A DNA stretch of 64,000 nt from Paracoccaceae bacterium (GCA_014872815.1 WKFK01000008.1:178534-242533), one strand, 5' to 3'. Counted from the first letter of the stretch, positions 18,331-27,505 are shown. The notes: a model not told the origin generated them from the sequence alone. Numbers and translations are program-made.

Positions 18331-20172
18331 TTACTGGAAGTTTGCGTGCACCGCGTTCAGTGCCTGCTGATTGATCTGGGTTGGGTACATGCCCTGGAGC
18401 GCCTGCGCGTAGGCGGCGAAGACGTCTTGAGAGATGCCGCTGGAGAGCTGTGCCGTGATTGCGGCCTTGAGCGCGGTGACTTCCGGGTCGTCGGTTTCCG
18501 GATCGGTGATAGCGTTCAGACGCACCACAACCAGACCGTCCGGGCTGTCCAGCGTGCGCAGCTCACCCACTTCCATCTCAAAGATTTCGGAGAGGAATTC
18601 AGCAGGCGTGCCCGGTACAAAGGCGGCGCGGTCCATGTCGACCTCTTCGTTGGCGGTGAAGCCAAAGGAGGTGAAGCTGGTGCCGTCGTTCAGGCGTGGC
18701 TTGAGCGTTTCGATCAGAGCTTTGAGGGCTTCGGTGGTGCGCTGAGCGGTGATTTGTGCCGCGGCGTCCTCTGCTACATCTGCCAGTGGGGCTGGCTGGC
18801 TTGGGGTTTCGCCTTCCAGACGCAGGGCAAAGATGCCGCCGTCTTCAAGCACTTCGATCTGTGGGAAATCTTCGGCGGTCACGGTGGAGGCCACTTCGCG
18901 GAAGCCTTCGTAGCCGGCGAGATCATCCTCAGACAGCGGGTGCCAGTTGAGGGTGCCAAGTTCCATGTCGGTTTCGGCCACCAGTTCTTCCAGTGTTGCG
19001 CCACCGGCGAGCAGGTCGTCGATGTTGCCGATTTGGGTGTCGATCAGGCGGCGGGCGCGGTCTGCGGCGAGTTCCTCGCGCAGCATGTCCTTGGCCTCTT
19101 CAAAGGTCGTGGTCTGCGCGGACAGGATGCCGTTGACGCGGAACAGAGCCGGACCGAGGTCCGATTGGGCCGGGCCTGCGATGCCATTTGCGGGTGTCAG
19201 GAACACCGCTTCACCCGCTTCGCCAAGCTCAGCTTTGGTGACGTCGCCCAGATCTACGTCGGCCAGAGAGAGGCCCCGGCCTTCGACAAGGCTGGTGAAG
19301 GTGGCGGTGCCAGCTGCGATTTGATCCATCGCGGCCTGTGCGGCAGCCTCATCAGCAAAGGCCAGACGCTCAACCAGACGGCGCTCTGGGCGGTTAAACT
19401 CGCTGTCGCGCTCTTCATAGAGGTTTTGCAAGGCAGTTTCGTCTACCTCGACCTGATCAATGATCATTTCAGGCGACAGCCAGGCGTAGGTGATCTGGCG
19501 GGTGGCGGGCAGCATGAAGCGGTCTTGGTTTTCGGTGTAGTAGGCTTCGATCTCGGCCTCGGTTGGCGCGGCGACCGGGCGGGTCAGGTTGTCCGCGGTC
19601 AGTTTGGACCAGGTGAAGTCACGCTCTTCGGCGACAAATTTGATCACGGTGTCGGCGTAGATGTCTGGCATGACCAGACCGGAGACCACCGCCCCCTGCA
19701 GAAGGGAGCGGACGGTGTCTTCTCGCACGCTGTCTTCAAACTCGGATTCGTTCATGCCCGCTTGGTCGATGGCAAAGCTGTAGGCGTCGCGATCAAAGGA
19801 CCCATCCAGACCTTGGAAGGACGGGATGTTCATCAGCTCCTGACGCAGGTTTTCATCGCCGATGGAGATGCCGAGGCGCTCGTTTTCTGCGTCCATGGAG
19901 CGGGTGGTGGAGAGGCGGGAGAGCACCATGCGGTCGATGCCGAATGCCTGTGCCTGAACAAATGGCAGCGATTGGCCTGTTTGCGCCTCAAGCGCGCGCA
20001 GTTCTTCTTGCAGGGCGCGGGCGTAGTCATCTACGGAGATGTCTTTGTCGCCTACGGTGCCCACGGTGCGCACGGTGCCGGTGAGGCTGGTCGCGCCGAA
20101 ACCGCCCAAGCCCAGAATGAGCAAGCCCATGAGAATCCAGACCGCTGTTTTAGAGGTTTTGCTCTGCGCCAT
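18331..20172 (-). CDS. ppiD: PpiD/SurA-type periplasmic folding factor, membrane anchored
   Basis: A 613-residue protein with one N-terminal membrane anchor (AVWILMGLLILGLGGFG, about 11-28) and a SurA-like N-domain (KDISVDDYARALQEELRALE, then GIDRMVLSRLSTTRSMDAE). A parvulin-like centre (about 270-370) and a long helical C-terminal half follow. It probably assists folding of exported proteins at the translocon. The parvulin region is poorly conserved, as in E. coli PpiD, so isomerase activity is doubtful and chaperone activity more likely. It heads the ppiD-trpE operon; its promoter would lie in the ~100 bp before it. Confidence 0.88.
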   Translation of the reverse strand: MAQSKTSKTAVWILMGLLILGLGGFGATSLTGTVRTVGTVGDKDISVDDYARALQEELRALEAQTGQSLPFVQAQAFGIDRMVLSRLSTTRSMDAENERLGISIGDENLRQELMNIPSFQGLDGSFDRDAYSFAIDQAGMNESEFEDSVREDTVRSLLQGAVVSGLVMPDIYADTVIKFVAEERDFTWSKLTADNLTRPVAAPTEAEIEAYYTENQDRFMLPATRQITYAWLSPEMIIDQVEVDETALQNLYEERDSEFNRPERRLVERLAFADEAAAQAAMDQIAAGTATFTSLVEGRGLSLADVDLGDVTKAELGEAGEAVFLTPANGIAGPAQSDLGPALFRVNGILSAQTTTFEEAKDMLREELAADRARRLIDTQIGNIDDLLAGGATLEELVAETDMELGTLNWHPLSEDDLAGYEGFREVASTVTAEDFPQIEVLEDGGIFALRLEGETPSQPAPLADVAEDAAAQITAQRTTEALKALIETLKPRLNDGTSFTSFGFTANEEVDMDRAAFVPGTPAEFLSEIFEMEVGELRTLDSPDGLVVVRLNAITDPETDDPEVTALKAAITAQLSSGISQDVFAAYAQALQGMYPTQINQQALNAVHANFQ

Positions 20173-20279
20173 GTCCGATGTCCGCCCTGTAATCGTTCAA
20201 GTTTCTTCTGCGAAGGTCTACGCGGTTGGGGCAGGGGGGGCAAGCATGATTGGCCTGTCCCGCCTGTGTTGTGGTTGCG

Positions 20280-21455
20280 TCAGGCTTTGACCGTGGCGAG
20301 ACGGGCAAAAAGGTCACCAATTCCAGTGCGGTCAACGTTGGCAAAGGCGACGCGCAGGGTGTCTTTGCCCGCCTGATCGCCCTCAGGTGTGAACATAGTG
20401 CCGGGCAGGGTGAGAATGCCGTGGCTTTGCACAAGTTGTTGTGCCAGTTGGTCAGACGCTAGCGCGAAGGGATGCTTCATATAAGCGAAGTAAGCGCCTG
20501 CGCCCTGCAGCTCCCAGCCCTGGTTGGTGAGTTGCGGCAGGTTGTCGGCGATCGCGGCGCGCCGGTCGAGGATTTCGGCGCGTTCACCTGCGAGCCATTG
20601 GCTGAGGTTTTGCATGCCCCAAAGCGCGGCGTGCTGGCCGAGCTGGTTGGGGCAGATGGTGACGGTGTCGAGGAATTTTTCTGCTTCGGCCAGCAATTCC
20701 ACGCTGCCAACCATGGCGCCGACACGGTGGCCGGTGAGACGGTAGGCTTTGGAGAAGGAATAGAGCTGCACCAATGTGTCCTGCCAGTCCGGATCGCCAA
20801 AGAGGTCATGTGGCGCGCCGGTGCGGCTGTCAAAATCGCGGTAGGTTTCATCCACGATCAGGCGGATGCCGCGGGATTTGGCAAGTTCATACATAGCGCG
20901 CACCAGTTCTGCCGGATACTCGACGCCGCCGGGGTTGTTGGGGGTGACCAGCACAATGGCGCGGGTGCGCTCGGTGATCAGGGCGGCGGCGTGCTCCGGA
21001 TCGGGCAATAGCTGCGCGTCGGTGGGCAGCGGCACGGCGGTGACGCCCTGCATGTCGAGCCACATTTTGTGATTGAAATACCACGGCGTTGGCAGGATGA
21101 CCTCGTCCCCTTCGCCCGCGATGGCGGTGAGGGTGGCGCAGAAGGCTTGGTTGCAGCCGGAGGTGATGGCGACCTGCGCGGGGGCGATCTCTCCTGCGTA
21201 GGCGGCGGACCATTGCGCGGCCACCTCGGCGCGCAGCTCGGGCAGGCCCAGCACGGGGCCATAGAGGTGGGCCTCTGGTTTGTTGAGCGCGGTGTCTGCG
21301 ATGTGTTGCAGCAAGGGTTCCGGTGGGGCGGCGACAGGGGCGGCTTGGCTGACGTTGATCAGCGGACGTTCCGGTGGAAAGGTCACACCTTCGAGCCAGC
21401 GGCGGGCTTCCATCACGGGCGGGGCAAAGGTGGCGGCGGTGCGGGTGAGGGTCAT
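20280..21455 (-). CDS. PLP-dependent aminotransferase, class I/II
   Basis: A 391-residue fold-type I aminotransferase. The pyridoxal-phosphate lysine is in LYSFSKAYRLTGHRVG. Other cofactor or substrate contacts are LVTPNNPGGVEYP (N of the NPGG motif), IVDETYRDF (aspartate and tyrosine) and the C-terminal TLRVAFANVDRTG arginine. It resembles aspartate/aromatic-type aminotransferases and malate-type 'aminotransferase' annotations of roseobacters. The amino-acid substrate cannot be told from sequence. It is followed leftward by ppiD (107 bp gap) and stands behind the gpt terminator, so it is likely transcribed alone. Confidence 0.85.
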   Translation of the reverse strand: MTLTRTAATFAPPVMEARRWLEGVTFPPERPLINVSQAAPVAAPPEPLLQHIADTALNKPEAHLYGPVLGLPELRAEVAAQWSAAYAGEIAPAQVAITSGCNQAFCATLTAIAGEGDEVILPTPWYFNHKMWLDMQGVTAVPLPTDAQLLPDPEHAAALITERTRAIVLVTPNNPGGVEYPAELVRAMYELAKSRGIRLIVDETYRDFDSRTGAPHDLFGDPDWQDTLVQLYSFSKAYRLTGHRVGAMVGSVELLAEAEKFLDTVTICPNQLGQHAALWGMQNLSQWLAGERAEILDRRAAIADNLPQLTNQGWELQGAGAYFAYMKHPFALASDQLAQQLVQSHGILTLPGTMFTPEGDQAGKDTLRVAFANVDRTGIGDLFARLATVKA

Positions 21456-21481
21456 CAGGTCACTCTCTCAGGCAAGGGCAG

Positions 21482-21517
21482 GCAAAAGAAAACCGCAGCG
21501 AGGGGCCTCGCTGCGGT
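21482..21517 (-). terminator. Intrinsic terminator of gpt
   Basis: Perfect 12-bp stem (ACCGCAGCGAGG / CCTCGCTGCGGT) with a 2-nt apparent gap (functionally a 4-nt loop), followed on the minus strand by TTTTCTTTT. It is placed 48 bp past the gpt stop and just ahead of the aminotransferase start. Confidence 0.88.
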
Positions 21518-21564
21518 CCGAATTGGGCGGTTTGTGATGTGGGCAGGCCCACCAACCGGTGCGA

Positions 21565-22083
21565 TCAATCGGTGCCGCGGTAAGGCTCGACGTATTGCAA
21601 CGCCATGTCCCATGGGAAGAAAATCCAGGTGTCTTGGCTCACACCGGTGATGAAAGTGTCGACCATCGGCTCGCCTGCTGGCTTGGCATAAACGGTTGCG
21701 AAGTGGGCCTTTGGGTACATCTGGCGCACCAGTTCGAGGGTTTTGCCGGAATCCACCAGATCGTCGATGATCAGGATGCCTTCGCCGTCGCCCATCAGCT
21801 CCGCATCCGGGCTTTTGAGAACTTGCGCCTCGCGCTGTTTGTCTTGTTTGCCGCCGCCGGAGTAGTAGGATTTCACGGAGATGGTATCGACGGTGCGGAT
21901 GTCGAGTTCGCGGCTGACGATCATGGCAGGCGCCATGCCGCCACGGGTGATGGCCACGACAGCTTTCCATGCGCCATCATCCGGGCCTTTGCCGTCCAGA
22001 CGCCATGCCAGCGCGCGGCTGTCGCGGTGGATTTGATCCCAGCTGATGTGGAAGCCTTTTTCGTGTGGCAAACGCTCGCTCAT
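21565..22083 (-). CDS. gpt: Xanthine (xanthine-guanine) phosphoribosyltransferase
   Basis: A 172-residue type I phosphoribosyltransferase. The PRPP-binding loop [19 protein letters not shown] is clear, as are the N-terminal [20 protein letters not shown] and the purine-hood region [13 protein letters not shown]. The family recycles xanthine and guanine to XMP/GMP using PRPP. It is slightly longer than E. coli Gpt (152). It has its own terminator and is flanked by unrelated genes. The salvage role fits the nucleotide-scavenging enzymes elsewhere in the window (CpdB, pyrimidine cluster), but there is no operon link. Confidence 0.92.
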   Translation of the reverse strand: MSERLPHEKGFHISWDQIHRDSRALAWRLDGKGPDDGAWKAVVAITRGGMAPAMIVSRELDIRTVDTISVKSYYSGGGKQDKQREAQVLKSPDAELMGDGEGILIIDDLVDSGKTLELVRQMYPKAHFATVYAKPAGEPMVDTFITGVSQDTWIFFPWDMALQYVEPYRGTD

Positions 22084-22156
22084 ATGGACTCACCCCTTTG
22101 TCGCAGATTTGGGCTGTTCTAGCAGACGGAGAGAGCGGCGCAAACTGTTTGCGTAC

Positions 22157-22915
22157 CTACCAAGCGGTGACCAGGTATGTGTCACCGTCCACGGCAATCA
22201 GAGGCGGACGGCCGGTGGCCGCAAAGGCGTGATAGGCGGGGGCAAGTTGCTGCCAGAAGTCGTGCCATTGGTGGTCGGATGCCGCCGCCATACGCTCCGG
22301 CGTGGGGCGGAACGGGAAGGCGTGTACAGGCACAGAGGATTGGCCGCCATTCAGGGCGGCTTCGACGGCGACGTAGATCTCTTCAATCGCGGGGTCAGTC
22401 ATGGCGTAGCAGCCCACAGAGACGCAGTCGCCGTGCACCATCAGGAAGCTGCCGGTGCGGTTGTGGCTGCGGTCAAATTGATTGGGAAAGCCCAGATTGA
22501 AAGACAGGTGGTAGCTGCTGTTTGGGTTCAGGGCGGATTTGGCGACCGTATAGAAACCCTCAGGCGATTGGCGGTCGCCCTCTTTGAGCTTGGGGCCGAG
22601 GGCGCCGGAGTGGTTGCAGATCGGATAGGTTTTGAAGAGGGCGTAGGTGTCATTGGGTGTTTGCACCCAGAGTTCCAGTTCGCGTTCTTCTTTGAAAATT
22701 CGGATGTAGACCGGCGTGCCGAGGGCGGTGTTGTGGCTGGAAAAGCCCGCGTTCAACACAGGTGTTTGTCGGGCGCGCACGACGGCGATGTCATCCCGCG
22801 GCCAGAGGGCGTCTTTGATGGGAGGCGGAATGTATTGGGGGCGGGAGAGTGCGAAGATGCCCAAGGCGCTCACAATGCAGAGCAAAAACAGGAATGCCTT
22901 GAGGAGTTTGCGCAT
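22157..22915 (-). CDS. YafK-like L,D-transpeptidase/peptidoglycan amidase family protein
   Basis: A 252-residue protein with an N-terminal signal or anchor (LLKAFLFLLCIVSALGIFAL) and a YkuD-type catalytic domain. The catalytic motif MVHGDCVSVGCYAMTD holds the histidine and the S-x-G-C cysteine. YafK (DpaA) relatives cut the bond between Braun-type lipoprotein and peptidoglycan; others are crosslinking enzymes, so the exact reaction is uncertain. It should act in the periplasm on cell-wall peptides. It follows the LysE gene by 14 bp and is probably the last gene of the fabI-lysE-yafK unit. Confidence 0.85.
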   Translation of the reverse strand: MRKLLKAFLFLLCIVSALGIFALSRPQYIPPPIKDALWPRDDIAVVRARQTPVLNAGFSSHNTALGTPVYIRIFKEERELELWVQTPNDTYALFKTYPICNHSGALGPKLKEGDRQSPEGFYTVAKSALNPNSSYHLSFNLGFPNQFDRSHNRTGSFLMVHGDCVSVGCYAMTDPAIEEIYVAVEAALNGGQSSVPVHAFPFRPTPERMAAASDHQWHDFWQQLAPAYHAFAATGRPPLIAVDGDTYLVTAW

Positions 22916-22929
22916 GAGCAGAGCGCGGC

Positions 22930-23544
22930 CTAGGTGGCCGCGATCTTGACACCCAGAGCCGCCAGAAGGCCGCCAAAGACGCGGTCGATCAGGTGCTTCA
23001 GGCCGATGTAGATTTTGCGGGTGCGGTCCAGAGAGAACAGCCGTGCCACGGAGGTGTTCCAGAGGAACTCCCCGAGGAAGATGCAGACCAACAGCAGTGC
23101 CAGCGCTAGCGGAGTGGCGTCGGTGGGTACGGTGCCGACAAAGACCGCGCCAAAGAAGACGGCGGGCTTGGGGTTGGCGAGCTGTGTCCAGATGCCGAGG
23201 CGCAGAGCGGCCAGAGGCGTCATGGCCGCGACGTCGGCGCCGGTGTCTTCCAATGGTTCATCCGCCGCGCGCCACATCTTGAAGGCGGTCCAGATGAGGA
23301 AGGCCGCGCCGCCGATTTTCAGGGCTGTCAGCAGGAAAGGTGCGTATTCGAATAAAAGCGCGAGGCCAAAGAGGGCAGAAGCGGCCCAGAAGACCGCGCC
23401 AAGGCCGATGCCGACCGATAAGGCTGCACCGGTCTTGAGACCTTGTTGCAACCCCACACGCGCGGCCATGAGTACGGCGGGGCCGGGGCTGACGGCGGCC
23501 ATCAGACAGAGAGAGACAGCGGCGATAAAGGCAGCGAGGCTCAT
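22930..23544 (-). CDS. LysE/RhtB family exporter
   Basis: A 204-residue membrane protein with six helices. The family signature is near the N-terminus (MAAVSPGPAVLMAARVGLQQGLK), with a second conserved phrase WTQLANPKPAVFFGAVF. LysE/RhtB proteins expel amino acids such as lysine, homoserine or threonine, or related metabolites; the substrate here is unknown. The start overlaps the fabI stop by four bases (ATGA), so the gene is translationally coupled to fabI. Confidence 0.88.
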   Translation of the reverse strand: MSLAAFIAAVSLCLMAAVSPGPAVLMAARVGLQQGLKTGAALSVGIGLGAVFWAASALFGLALLFEYAPFLLTALKIGGAAFLIWTAFKMWRAADEPLEDTGADVAAMTPLAALRLGIWTQLANPKPAVFFGAVFVGTVPTDATPLALALLLVCIFLGEFLWNTSVARLFSLDRTRKIYIGLKHLIDRVFGGLLAALGVKIAAT

Positions 23545-24359
23545 TTTCGACCCACCACCGCGTCGATGTCCGGTGCGTCCACGGCTTTCATGCCAACGAT
23601 GTGGTAGCCCGCGTCGACGTGCAGGTTTTCACCGGTCACACCGCTGCCCAGATCAGACAGCAGATAGAGCGCGGAGTTGCCCACGTCCTCGATGCTGACA
23701 TTGCGGCGCAGGGGAGAGTTCAACTCGTTCCACTTCATGATGTAGCGGAAATCGCCGATGCCGGAGGCTGCCAGCGTTTTGATGGGGCCTGCAGAGATCG
23801 CGTTGACGCGGATGCCGTCTTTGCCGAGGTCTTCAGCGAGGTATTTGACGGAGGCTTCCAGCGCAGCTTTGGCAACGCCCATCACGTTGTAGTGTGGCAT
23901 GACCTGTTCCGCACCGTAATAGGTGAGGGTCAGGGCAGAGCCGCCGTCTTTCATCAGTTTCTCCGCGCGCTGCATCACGGCGGTGAAAGAGTAGACGGAG
24001 ATGTCCATGGTCATCAGGAAGTTGTCTTTAGAAGTGTCGACATATCGGCCGCGCAGCTCGTTTTTATCCGAAAAGCCAATGGCGTGCACGATGAAGTCGA
24101 TTTTGCCCCATTTCTTTTCGATCTCAGCAAAAGCTGCGTCGATGGAGGCGGCATCAGAGACATCGCAATCAATCAGCGTGTCAACGTTAAGTTGCTCTGC
24201 CAGCGGGACCACGCGTTTCTTGAAAGCGTCGCCCATATAAGAGAAGGCCAGCTCAGCACCGGCGTCGGCACAGGCCTTGGCGATGCCCCAGGCAATAGAC
24301 TTGTCGTTGGCAAGTCCCATAATCAGGCCACGTTTGCCTGCCATGAGTTGATTTGACAT
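23541..24359 (-). CDS. fabI: Enoyl-[acyl-carrier-protein] reductase (NADH)
   Basis: A 272-residue SDR-family enzyme for the last step of each fatty-acid elongation cycle. The NAD-binding motif is GLANDKSIAWGIAKACA. The FabI-type catalytic Y-x6-K is in YYGAEQVMPHYNVMGVAKAA, and the conserved AGPIKTLAASGIGDF (substrate loop) is intact. The ORF track starts three codons earlier at a GTG. The ATG at 24359 is preferred because GGACGGAG lies 8 nt upstream of it and touches the GTG. It is the probable target of triclosan-type inhibitors. It heads the unit with the LysE and L,D-transpeptidase genes and diverges from pdxH. Confidence 0.95.
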   Translation of the reverse strand: MSNQLMAGKRGLIMGLANDKSIAWGIAKACADAGAELAFSYMGDAFKKRVVPLAEQLNVDTLIDCDVSDAASIDAAFAEIEKKWGKIDFIVHAIGFSDKNELRGRYVDTSKDNFLMTMDISVYSFTAVMQRAEKLMKDGGSALTLTYYGAEQVMPHYNVMGVAKAALEASVKYLAEDLGKDGIRVNAISAGPIKTLAASGIGDFRYIMKWNELNSPLRRNVSIEDVGNSALYLLSDLGSGVTGENLHVDAGYHIVGMKAVDAPDIDAVVGRK

Positions 24360-24483
24360 CCGGTGCACTCCGTCCCACTTGGTTATGCGTGACGTTTAGG
24401 CGATTGACCCTGTCGCATCAAGGTCTTCGCCAGCGTGGAATATGTCTAGCCTGAGAGGCTGGATGATGCATTTGGAGGCAGTG

Positions 24484-25089
24484 ATGAGCGAGAGAACTGG
24501 GATTTTTGCGGGGGACGACCCGTTTGAAATTGCGCGGGCGTGGTTGGCGGAGGCCGAGAAGAGTGAGCCCAATGACCCCAATGCCATAGCACTGTCTACG
24601 GTGGATGCGGATGGCATGCCGAATTCGCGCATGGTGCTGCTCAAAGACATCGAGGATGCGGCGTTTGTGTTCTACACAAATTACGGCAGTGCCAAGGCGC
24701 AGGAATTGGATGGCGCGGGCAAGGCGTCCTTTGTGCTGCACTCCAAAACGTTGCGCCGCCAAATTCGGGTCAGAGGACACGTTAAACGCGAGGACGGCCC
24801 GCAGGCGGATGCATATTTTGAGTCGCGCAGTTTGAAGAGCAAGCTGGGCGCATGGGCCTCAGAACAGTCTCAGCCGCTCAATTCGCGGACAGATTTGATG
24901 GCAAAAGTGGCAAAAATGACAGCCACGCATGGCACCCACCCAAAACGCCCGCCTTTTTGGGGCGGATATCGGCTTATTCCCACGGAAATCGAATTTTGGG
25001 CGGATGGGGCGTTTCGGTTACATGACCGTTTCCGCTGGACCAGAGAAGCCCCTGAAAAACAGTGGGAAATTCAGCGTCTTAACCCTTAA
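24484..25089 (+). CDS. pdxH: Pyridoxamine/pyridoxine 5'-phosphate oxidase
   Basis: A 201-residue FMN enzyme that makes pyridoxal 5'-phosphate. Motifs are [20 protein letters not shown] (FMN/dimer region), [42 protein letters not shown] and the C-terminal FRLHDRFRW. The track begins 14 codons earlier. The ATG at 24484 sits 5 nt after GGAGG and gives the normal family length. It is divergent from fabI across ~120 bp and followed by a cold-shock-type gene behind a hairpin. Confidence 0.93.
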   Translation: MSERTGIFAGDDPFEIARAWLAEAEKSEPNDPNAIALSTVDADGMPNSRMVLLKDIEDAAFVFYTNYGSAKAQELDGAGKASFVLHSKTLRRQIRVRGHVKREDGPQADAYFESRSLKSKLGAWASEQSQPLNSRTDLMAKVAKMTATHGTHPKRPPFWGGYRLIPTEIEFWADGAFRLHDRFRWTREAPEKQWEIQRLNP

Positions 25090-25108
25090 TTAGTTAAAAA
25101 CTTTAGGG

Positions 25109-25144
25109 GCAAGCGCATGAAAAGCATGGAAATTTTGCGCTTGC
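25109..25144 (+). other. Inverted repeat in the leader of the cold-shock-domain gene
   Basis: GCAAGCGCA / TGCGCTTGC with an 18-nt loop, between pdxH and the double cold-shock gene. It could be a weak terminator for pdxH or a structured 5' leader; there is no T run. Confidence 0.4.
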
Positions 25145-25179
25145 CGAAGTCGTCTTGATGCAGCACAGTCACGCAGATC

Positions 25180-25743
25180 ATGGGGATGATACAAACTAAG
25201 GTTGAGGCATTGAGTACTCTAGAGAATGACGTCACGCAGGTGATGGGCGTGGTGAAATGGTTCGATCCGGTCAAAGGATTCGGATTTATTGTGTCTGACG
25301 ACGGCGGGCCGGATATTTTGTTGCATGCAAATGTGCTGCGCAATTTTGGTCAAAGCTCTGTTGCAGACGGGTCTGTGATTGATGTGGCTGTGCAAGTGAC
25401 GCAGCGCGGGGCGCAGGCCGTTGAAGTGTTCAAAATTGAAGCACCAGAAACCGAAGCACCGGTGGCGCTGTCTGATTTTGAAGGCATGGACCTCGAAGAC
25501 ATTCGCGCGACGCCGCTGGAGCCGGCGCGGGTGAAGTGGTTTGACAAGGGCAAGGGCTTTGGGTTTGCCAATGTGTTTGGCAATTCGGAAGACATTTTCC
25601 TGCACATCGAAGTGCTGCGCCGGTCTGGTCTGTCAGACCTGCAGCCCGGCGAGGCCTTGGCGCTGCGTGTGATCGACGGTAAACGTGGTCGCATGGCAAC
25701 TGAGGTATTGGCGTGGGAAAACGCGGTTTTGGAAAACGACTAA
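25180..25743 (+). CDS. Tandem cold-shock-domain protein
   Basis: A 187-residue protein with two cold-shock (OB-fold) domains joined by an acidic linker. Domain 1 has GVVKWFDPVKGFGFIVSDD and DILLHANVL. Domain 2 has ARVKWFDKGKGFGFANVF and DIFLHIEVL, with RNP1 (KGFGF) and RNP2-like motifs in both. Double-CSD proteins are typical of alphaproteobacteria and bind single-stranded RNA/DNA, probably as RNA chaperones. No good Shine-Dalgarno precedes the ATG; TTG at 25210 or ATG at 25242 are alternatives. Its end overlaps the DUF192 gene by 31 bp. Confidence 0.88.
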   Translation: MGMIQTKVEALSTLENDVTQVMGVVKWFDPVKGFGFIVSDDGGPDILLHANVLRNFGQSSVADGSVIDVAVQVTQRGAQAVEVFKIEAPETEAPVALSDFEGMDLEDIRATPLEPARVKWFDKGKGFGFANVFGNSEDIFLHIEVLRRSGLSDLQPGEALALRVIDGKRGRMATEVLAWENAVLEND

Positions 25744-26237
25744 CACTGTCTGGCGCAGGTCGCGCGATCTGCGCCGGATTTATGGGATTTGTGGCGGGGA
25801 GCATGATGTCCCTGCCTGCCCAGGCAGAAGACGCCTGCAGAGAAGACAGCGTTTTGATACGCGGTGACTTTGGACAGGCGCGATTCTCCGTAGAAGTGGC
25901 CGATACAGAAGCCGAACGGGCGGTGGGGCTGATGAATCGCCCTCACATGCCCAGCAGCGCCGGCATGCTCTTTATATATGAGACAACACGGCCTGCGTCT
26001 TTCTGGATGCGGGACACGCTGATTCCCCTCGATATGCTGTTTGCCGATGAGCATGGCGTCATCCAACATGTCCATAGCAACGCAATTCCACTGGATGAAA
26101 CGCCGATTTTTGGCGGCGATGCAGTGCGCTATGTGCTTGAAATAAATGGTGGTTTGGCAGAGGCTATGGGGATTTCCGTGGGCAGCGAAATGCGCCACAA
26201 AAATTTTTTACAAGAAATTGCAAACTGGCGTTGTTAG
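25713..26237 (+). CDS. Exported DUF192 family protein
   Basis: A protein of up to 174 residues with a signal peptide cut near MSLPAQAED. The DUF192 core is clear: [20 protein letters not shown], then [19 protein letters not shown]. The family folds as a small beta barrel and its role is unknown. The listed GTG start overlaps the cold-shock gene by 31 bp; an in-frame ATG at 25782 would still leave a short signal peptide. The overlap suggests co-expression with the cold-shock-domain protein. Confidence 0.85.
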   Translation: MGKRGFGKRLTLSGAGRAICAGFMGFVAGSMMSLPAQAEDACREDSVLIRGDFGQARFSVEVADTEAERAVGLMNRPHMPSSAGMLFIYETTRPASFWMRDTLIPLDMLFADEHGVIQHVHSNAIPLDETPIFGGDAVRYVLEINGGLAEAMGISVGSEMRHKNFLQEIANWRC

Positions 26238-26283
26238 GGGGTTTTCATTCCCGAACAGTGGGGGTAAACCCTGCCTCACAAGT

Positions 26284-26360
26284 CGGGGCGTAGCGCAGTC
26301 TGGTAGCGCACCTGTTTTGGGTACAGGGGGTCGCAAGTTCGAATCTTGCCGTCCCGACCA
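26284..26360 (+). tRNA. tRNA-Pro (TGG)
   Basis: A 77-nt cloverleaf: acceptor CGGGGCG / CGTCCCG (one G-T pair), D-arm GCGC-AGTCTGGTA-GCGC, anticodon stem CCTGT/ACAGG with loop TTTGGGT (anticodon TGG), T-arm GCAAGTTCGAATCTTGC and an encoded CCA end. No integrase or attachment repeat is evident nearby. Confidence 0.96.
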
Positions 26361-26381
26361 TGTTTCCTCCTAGAGGAAAGA

Positions 26382-26415
26382 AAAAAGACGCAGTCGCAAG
26401 ACTGCGTCTTTTTCT
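26382..26415 (+). terminator. Terminator after tRNA-Pro
   Basis: Stem GACGCAGT / ACTGCGTC extended by A/T pairs, 6-nt loop, then TTTTTCTTT, 22 bp after the tRNA. Confidence 0.9.
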
Positions 26416-26521
26416 TTGTCACGAGCTCTCAAACCCCTTCAATGACAGGCCTTCAAAAAAACCATTGCCTGCTGTCCTGTTCTGGTTGACGGTCTTTGCA
26501 GTAGAACGCTGGGAGGACATT

Positions 26522-27451
26522 GTGGCTTTGCAAATTTTGACTGCGCCGCTGGTTGAAGACATTGGAAGCATGAATGCTAACTTCGACGAGATGCCGGAGT
26601 ATATTGCCAATTTGTGGGATGTGGATTTTCAGAACGCGCGTCACATCGCACCTTATCTGGATAAAACAGACACGACCCTAACGGTGCCACGCGGTCTGAA
26701 CCGGCTTCCGGTGGGGCAGACCCGTTTGCGGGTCAGCCGGCTGGTCTTTGAGGAAGGTGGGGCGCTGGTGATTCCGCCGGTATCCACGTCGTTTAACAAA
26801 TTTGTCTTGCAGGCTGATGAGACCGAGATCCGAGGACCAAGCGCGGTTTATTCCTGGGGTATGCAAGGTGACAAAGGCGCGACAGGAAGCGCAGGTGGTC
26901 GCGGGCGAGGTGGACGTGAGGACGGCGAAAGAGGTCAAGCGGGTGCTGTCGGTGGGCAGGGGTCGCAGGCCGCGGAGCTAGACCTCGACTTTGGGCTGGT
27001 GACCTACACTGGGGCACCGCCTAGTCAGCCTTTGCCAATTGATCCCGCAGACGCAGTATTTACGGTCAGCACCAGCGCTGGCCCTGGCGGGCCTGGGGGG
27101 GATGGCGGGCGTGGAGGTCCGGGGGAGGATGCCAGCTGTGTTGGCAGTGGGGCAGGAAATGGCGGGCGCGGCGGCGACGGCGGGCGTGGCGGGCCGTCCA
27201 CTGATGGCAACATTGTGCGTGTCCGAATGCGGTTTTCAGAGCCTGTAGAGCTCGGATACTACCTTTTCCGGAGTCTTGGATCACGTATCGCACCAGGAGG
27301 CTTTTGGGGAAGAGGCGGACGTGGTGGTGCCGGTCGAGATTGCGGCATCTGGCGTCGTGGCCCCGGTCGTCAAGGGCCAGACGGGAGCTGGGGTCCTTCT
27401 GGAGAGAAAGGTCAGGATGGTCCAGTGTTCTTGGACATAACCGGCGCATAG
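26522..27451 (+). CDS. Glycine-rich collagen-like protein, unknown function
   Basis: The ORF track starts inside the tRNA end and terminator, which cannot be right. GTG at 26522 behind GGGAGGA gives 309 residues. The N-terminal ~110 residues look globular (VEDIGSMNANFDEMPEYIAN, then a beta-type LRVSRLVFEEGGALVIPP). After that come three glycine-rich blocks with collagen-like G-x-y runs: GDKGATGSAGGRGRGG, GPGGPGGDGGRGGPGED and GRQGPDGSWGPSGEKGQDGP. A short non-repetitive beta-rich segment lies between the second and third blocks. No signal peptide is seen with this start. The pattern resembles bacterial collagen-like surface or filament proteins, but no family was recognised. It lies between tRNA-Pro and cspA with terminators on both sides. 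Confidence 0.7.
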   Translation: MALQILTAPLVEDIGSMNANFDEMPEYIANLWDVDFQNARHIAPYLDKTDTTLTVPRGLNRLPVGQTRLRVSRLVFEEGGALVIPPVSTSFNKFVLQADETEIRGPSAVYSWGMQGDKGATGSAGGRGRGGREDGERGQAGAVGGQGSQAAELDLDFGLVTYTGAPPSQPLPIDPADAVFTVSTSAGPGGPGGDGGRGGPGEDASCVGSGAGNGGRGGDGGRGGPSTDGNIVRVRMRFSEPVELGYYLFRSLGSRIAPGGFWGRGGRGGAGRDCGIWRRGPGRQGPDGSWGPSGEKGQDGPVFLDITGA

Positions 27452-27505
27452 CGGTGAGGTGAGTTGGGCATAAAGAGGGGTGTGGAGCCTTATCAACCCA
27501 ACAAA

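Noticed and set aside
17548-20376. 942-aa plus-strand ORF opposite trpE and ppiD
   Set aside because: It is antisense to two clear genes with intact motifs; the composition (repeated H, G, V, D) is typical of reversed GC-rich coding DNA.
26360-26521. N-terminal extension of the collagen-like ORF
   Set aside because: It would start on the last base of tRNA-Pro and read through the tRNA terminator; GTG 26522 has a good ribosome site.
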